Assembly: GCA_003217735.2 (NCBI GenBank)
Contig: CP031585.1
Location: 2,467,501-2,531,500 of the forward strand
From: Marinibacterium anthonyi
Lineage (GTDB): Bacteria > Pseudomonadota > Alphaproteobacteria > Rhodobacterales > Rhodobacteraceae
DNA: 64,000 nt
Reading direction: 5' to 3'
The position numbers and the translations under genes are program-made. Positions 62,651 to 64,000 of the stretch are shown one piece after another. Under the pieces are notes generated by a model. That model saw only the letters and a program-made list of their open reading frames with translations, did not search any database and was not told where the DNA came from. How positions within the stretch are numbered: position 1 is the first letter of the stretch; every line of letters starts with the position of its first letter.

Positions 62651-63385
62651 ATGACACCGGCCGCGGCAAGCCCGCTCACCCGAAAGCTCTCGGCATTTGT
62701 CGCTTTGTCAGAGGCCGAACTTGCGGTGCTGGCGCGTCTGCACGGGCGTCGGCGGTCTTTTGTCGCCGGGCGAGACATGGCCCATCAGGGACAATCGGAT
62801 CAGGCCGCCTACATCCTGTCCGCGGGCTGGGTCTGCTCCTACAAGATCCAGCCGGACGGAACGCGGCAGATCGTTGATTTTCAGGTGCCGGGCGATTTTC
62901 TGGGATTGCGAAGCGTGCTTTTGCGTACCTCGGACCACAGTTTCGAGCCAATCGTGGACGTAGAGGCTGCAGAAGTCTTGACGGGCGATCTGCTCGAGGC
63001 GTTCGCGCAGACACCGCGGCTCGCAACCGCCATCCTTTGGGCGGCGTCCAGGGATGAGGCGATGGTGGTTGAACATCTCGTCGGGATTGGGCGGCGGGAC
63101 GCGGGGGCACGGATGGCGCATTTCCTGCTGGAGTTGGGATCGCGGCTGGCTCTGGTGGGCATGGGGAGCAAGGAGGGGTACGACTGCCCGCTCACGCAAT
63201 ATCACCTTGCCGACGCACTTGGATTGAGCGCGGTCCATGTGAACCGTGTATTGCGGCAATTGCGTGAACGCGGTCTGGTGACTTTCCGCGATGGTCACGT
63301 GACATTTCACGACTACAGCGGGTTGGCGGAGCTTGCCGGGTTCGATCCGGCGTATCTGGATCAGACCGGGCCGCTTTTGAAATGA
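62651..63385 (+). CDS. Crp/Fnr-family transcriptional regulator
   Basis: 244 aa. The N-terminal cyclic-nucleotide-binding-like domain (about 20-130: RRSFVAGRDMAHQGQSDQAAYILSAGWVCSYKI) lacks the N-terminal Cys set of Fnr. The C-terminal helix-turn-helix is in CPLTQYHLADALGLSAVHVNRVLRQLRERGLV (about 185-220). The signal is unknown. AAAGGAAAGG precedes the ATG. It is divergent from the small gene/desaturase pair and probably controls it or the following transporter. The plus-strand gene ends 156 bases before the transporter stop. Confidence 0.9.
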   Translation: MTPAAASPLTRKLSAFVALSEAELAVLARLHGRRRSFVAGRDMAHQGQSDQAAYILSAGWVCSYKIQPDGTRQIVDFQVPGDFLGLRSVLLRTSDHSFEPIVDVEAAEVLTGDLLEAFAQTPRLATAILWAASRDEAMVVEHLVGIGRRDAGARMAHFLLELGSRLALVGMGSKEGYDCPLTQYHLADALGLSAVHVNRVLRQLRERGLVTFRDGHVTFHDYSGLAELAGFDPAYLDQTGPLLK

Positions 63386-63541
63386 CCGAGTCGCCCTCAG
63401 TCTTCAGCAAGCGTCTCAGGAGGTCGCGACAGACGCCGTAATGCGACGCAAGCGCGTGTTTGGCGGCGCCGAGTTCCAGGTTCATCTCGGCTTCCTGCCC
63501 TGCTGTCTAGGAATCCAGGAGCAGGCCATGCAGCGGCTGTC

Positions 63542-64000
63542 TTAGAAGGGAAAGAACACCGGAATTGTCAGAACTGCGGCGGCTCCCACGATGATGTTCA
63601 TTGGCAGGCCGATCTTAATGAAGTCCGTGAACTTGTAGTTGCCCGCACCATAGACCAGTGTGTTGGTCTGATAGCCGATCGGGGTCGCGAAGCTTGCGCT
63701 CGCTCCGAACATGACTGCGACAACGAAGGGGCGCGGATCAACCCCGATCTGGACCGCCAGTCCGATCGCTAGAGGGGTCACGACGACCGCGACCGCACTG
63801 TTGGTGACCGCCTCCGTCAAGGTCGAAGCAAGCAGATAGACCGCGGCCAGGGCGATGATCGGGGGCATGTCCGCAAGCAGAGGCGCAACGGCACCGACGA
63901 TCAGGGCAATCGCGCCCGAGTGCTGCAGCCCCGCACCCACCACCAGCATCGAGAAGATCAGAACGAGCACGCCCGCGTCGATGGAACTCCAGGCCTCGTC
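63542..64000 (-). CDS. SLC13/DASS-type permease, C-terminal part (runs off the window)
   Basis: The frame stays open to the right edge (the first visible residues are DEAWSSIDAGVLVLIFSMLVVG), so only the last 153 residues are seen. Four to five membrane helices are visible, and ASTLTEAVTNSAVAVVVTPLAIGLA is the SNT-type motif of Na+/anion symporters of the SLC13 family. FGASASFATPIGYQTNTLVYGAGNYKFTDFIKIG is the second motif. Many such alphaproteobacterial proteins also carry TrkA-C domains in the missing part. The substrate (sulfate, dicarboxylate or other anion) is not decidable. Confidence 0.85.
   Translation of the reverse strand, partial: DEAWSSIDAGVLVLIFSMLVVGAGLQHSGAIALIVGAVAPLLADMPPIIALAAVYLLASTLTEAVTNSAVAVVVTPLAIGLAVQIGVDPRPFVVAVMFGASASFATPIGYQTNTLVYGAGNYKFTDFIKIGLPMNIIVGAAAVLTIPVFFPF

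Noticed and set aside
63192-63485. 97-codon minus-strand frame behind the Crp-type gene
   Set aside because: Two thirds lie antisense inside the Crp-type gene. The first 33 residues (MNLELGAAKHALASHYGVCRDLL) might be a gene remnant, but support is too weak.

Overview
The window is a chromosomal segment of a GC-rich alphaproteobacterium, most likely a marine member of the Rhodobacteraceae (Roseobacter group). The evidence is a eukaryote-type NADP isocitrate dehydrogenase, CckA with a perfect CtrA box, a recA gene with the alphaproteobacterial LexA box GAAC-N7-GAAC, an IscR with a single cysteine of the type described in Rhodobacter, and a SUF operon behind an Irr-type box. A DmdB-like acyl-CoA ligase and a DsyB-like methyltransferase candidate point to marine sulfur metabolism.

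Layout from left to right. Positions 1-2681 hold the end of a dipeptide/oligopeptide ABC importer (permease and fused double ATPase). A LysR regulator, a GMC oxidoreductase, an SDR and a DUF853/HerA-like ATPase follow. On the minus strand, 13876 down to 8129 is a complete LIV-type importer (binding protein, LivG, LivF, a small exported protein, LivH, LivM). Next come an aldose dehydrogenase, an orphan ASKHA/[2Fe-2S] corrinoid-activation-type protein, tRNA-Gly(CCC), a cobalamin riboswitch with a CbiM-like permease, the DmdB-like ligase, guaB, an RsmB-like methyltransferase and cckA. Positions 28.3-38.1 kb are housekeeping: recA, alaS, typA, an SMR transporter, a YitT protein and icd. Positions 39.3-47.3 kb are the iscR-nifS-sufB-ybjQ-sufC-sufD-yip1-yip1-sufS operon, followed by the methyltransferase and a haem peroxidase.

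At about 50.3 kb a broken tRNA-Arg fragment and an intact tRNA-Arg(CCG) mark the left edge of an accessory region that runs off the right end. It holds an ISAs1-family element with a perfect 10-bp target duplication and an IS5-type element with a TTAG duplication. It also holds a tightly packed cassette (53253-59586): two related small proteins, membrane and secreted proteins, a seven-unit Cys-repeat protein, a transglutaminase-fold protein without the usual His, a second HflK/HflC (SPFH) pair and a zinc-ribbon protein. A fatty acid desaturase, a Crp/Fnr regulator and a partial SLC13 transporter follow. I do not recognise this cassette as a described system and consider it the best candidate for something new.

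Non-coding signals of note: seven copies of a short GTATTT...AAGAAG element just behind stop codons, two doublets of AT-rich palindromes, a minus-strand sRNA candidate at 6375-6482 and a rod-shaped, 6S-like RNA candidate at about 35850-36054.
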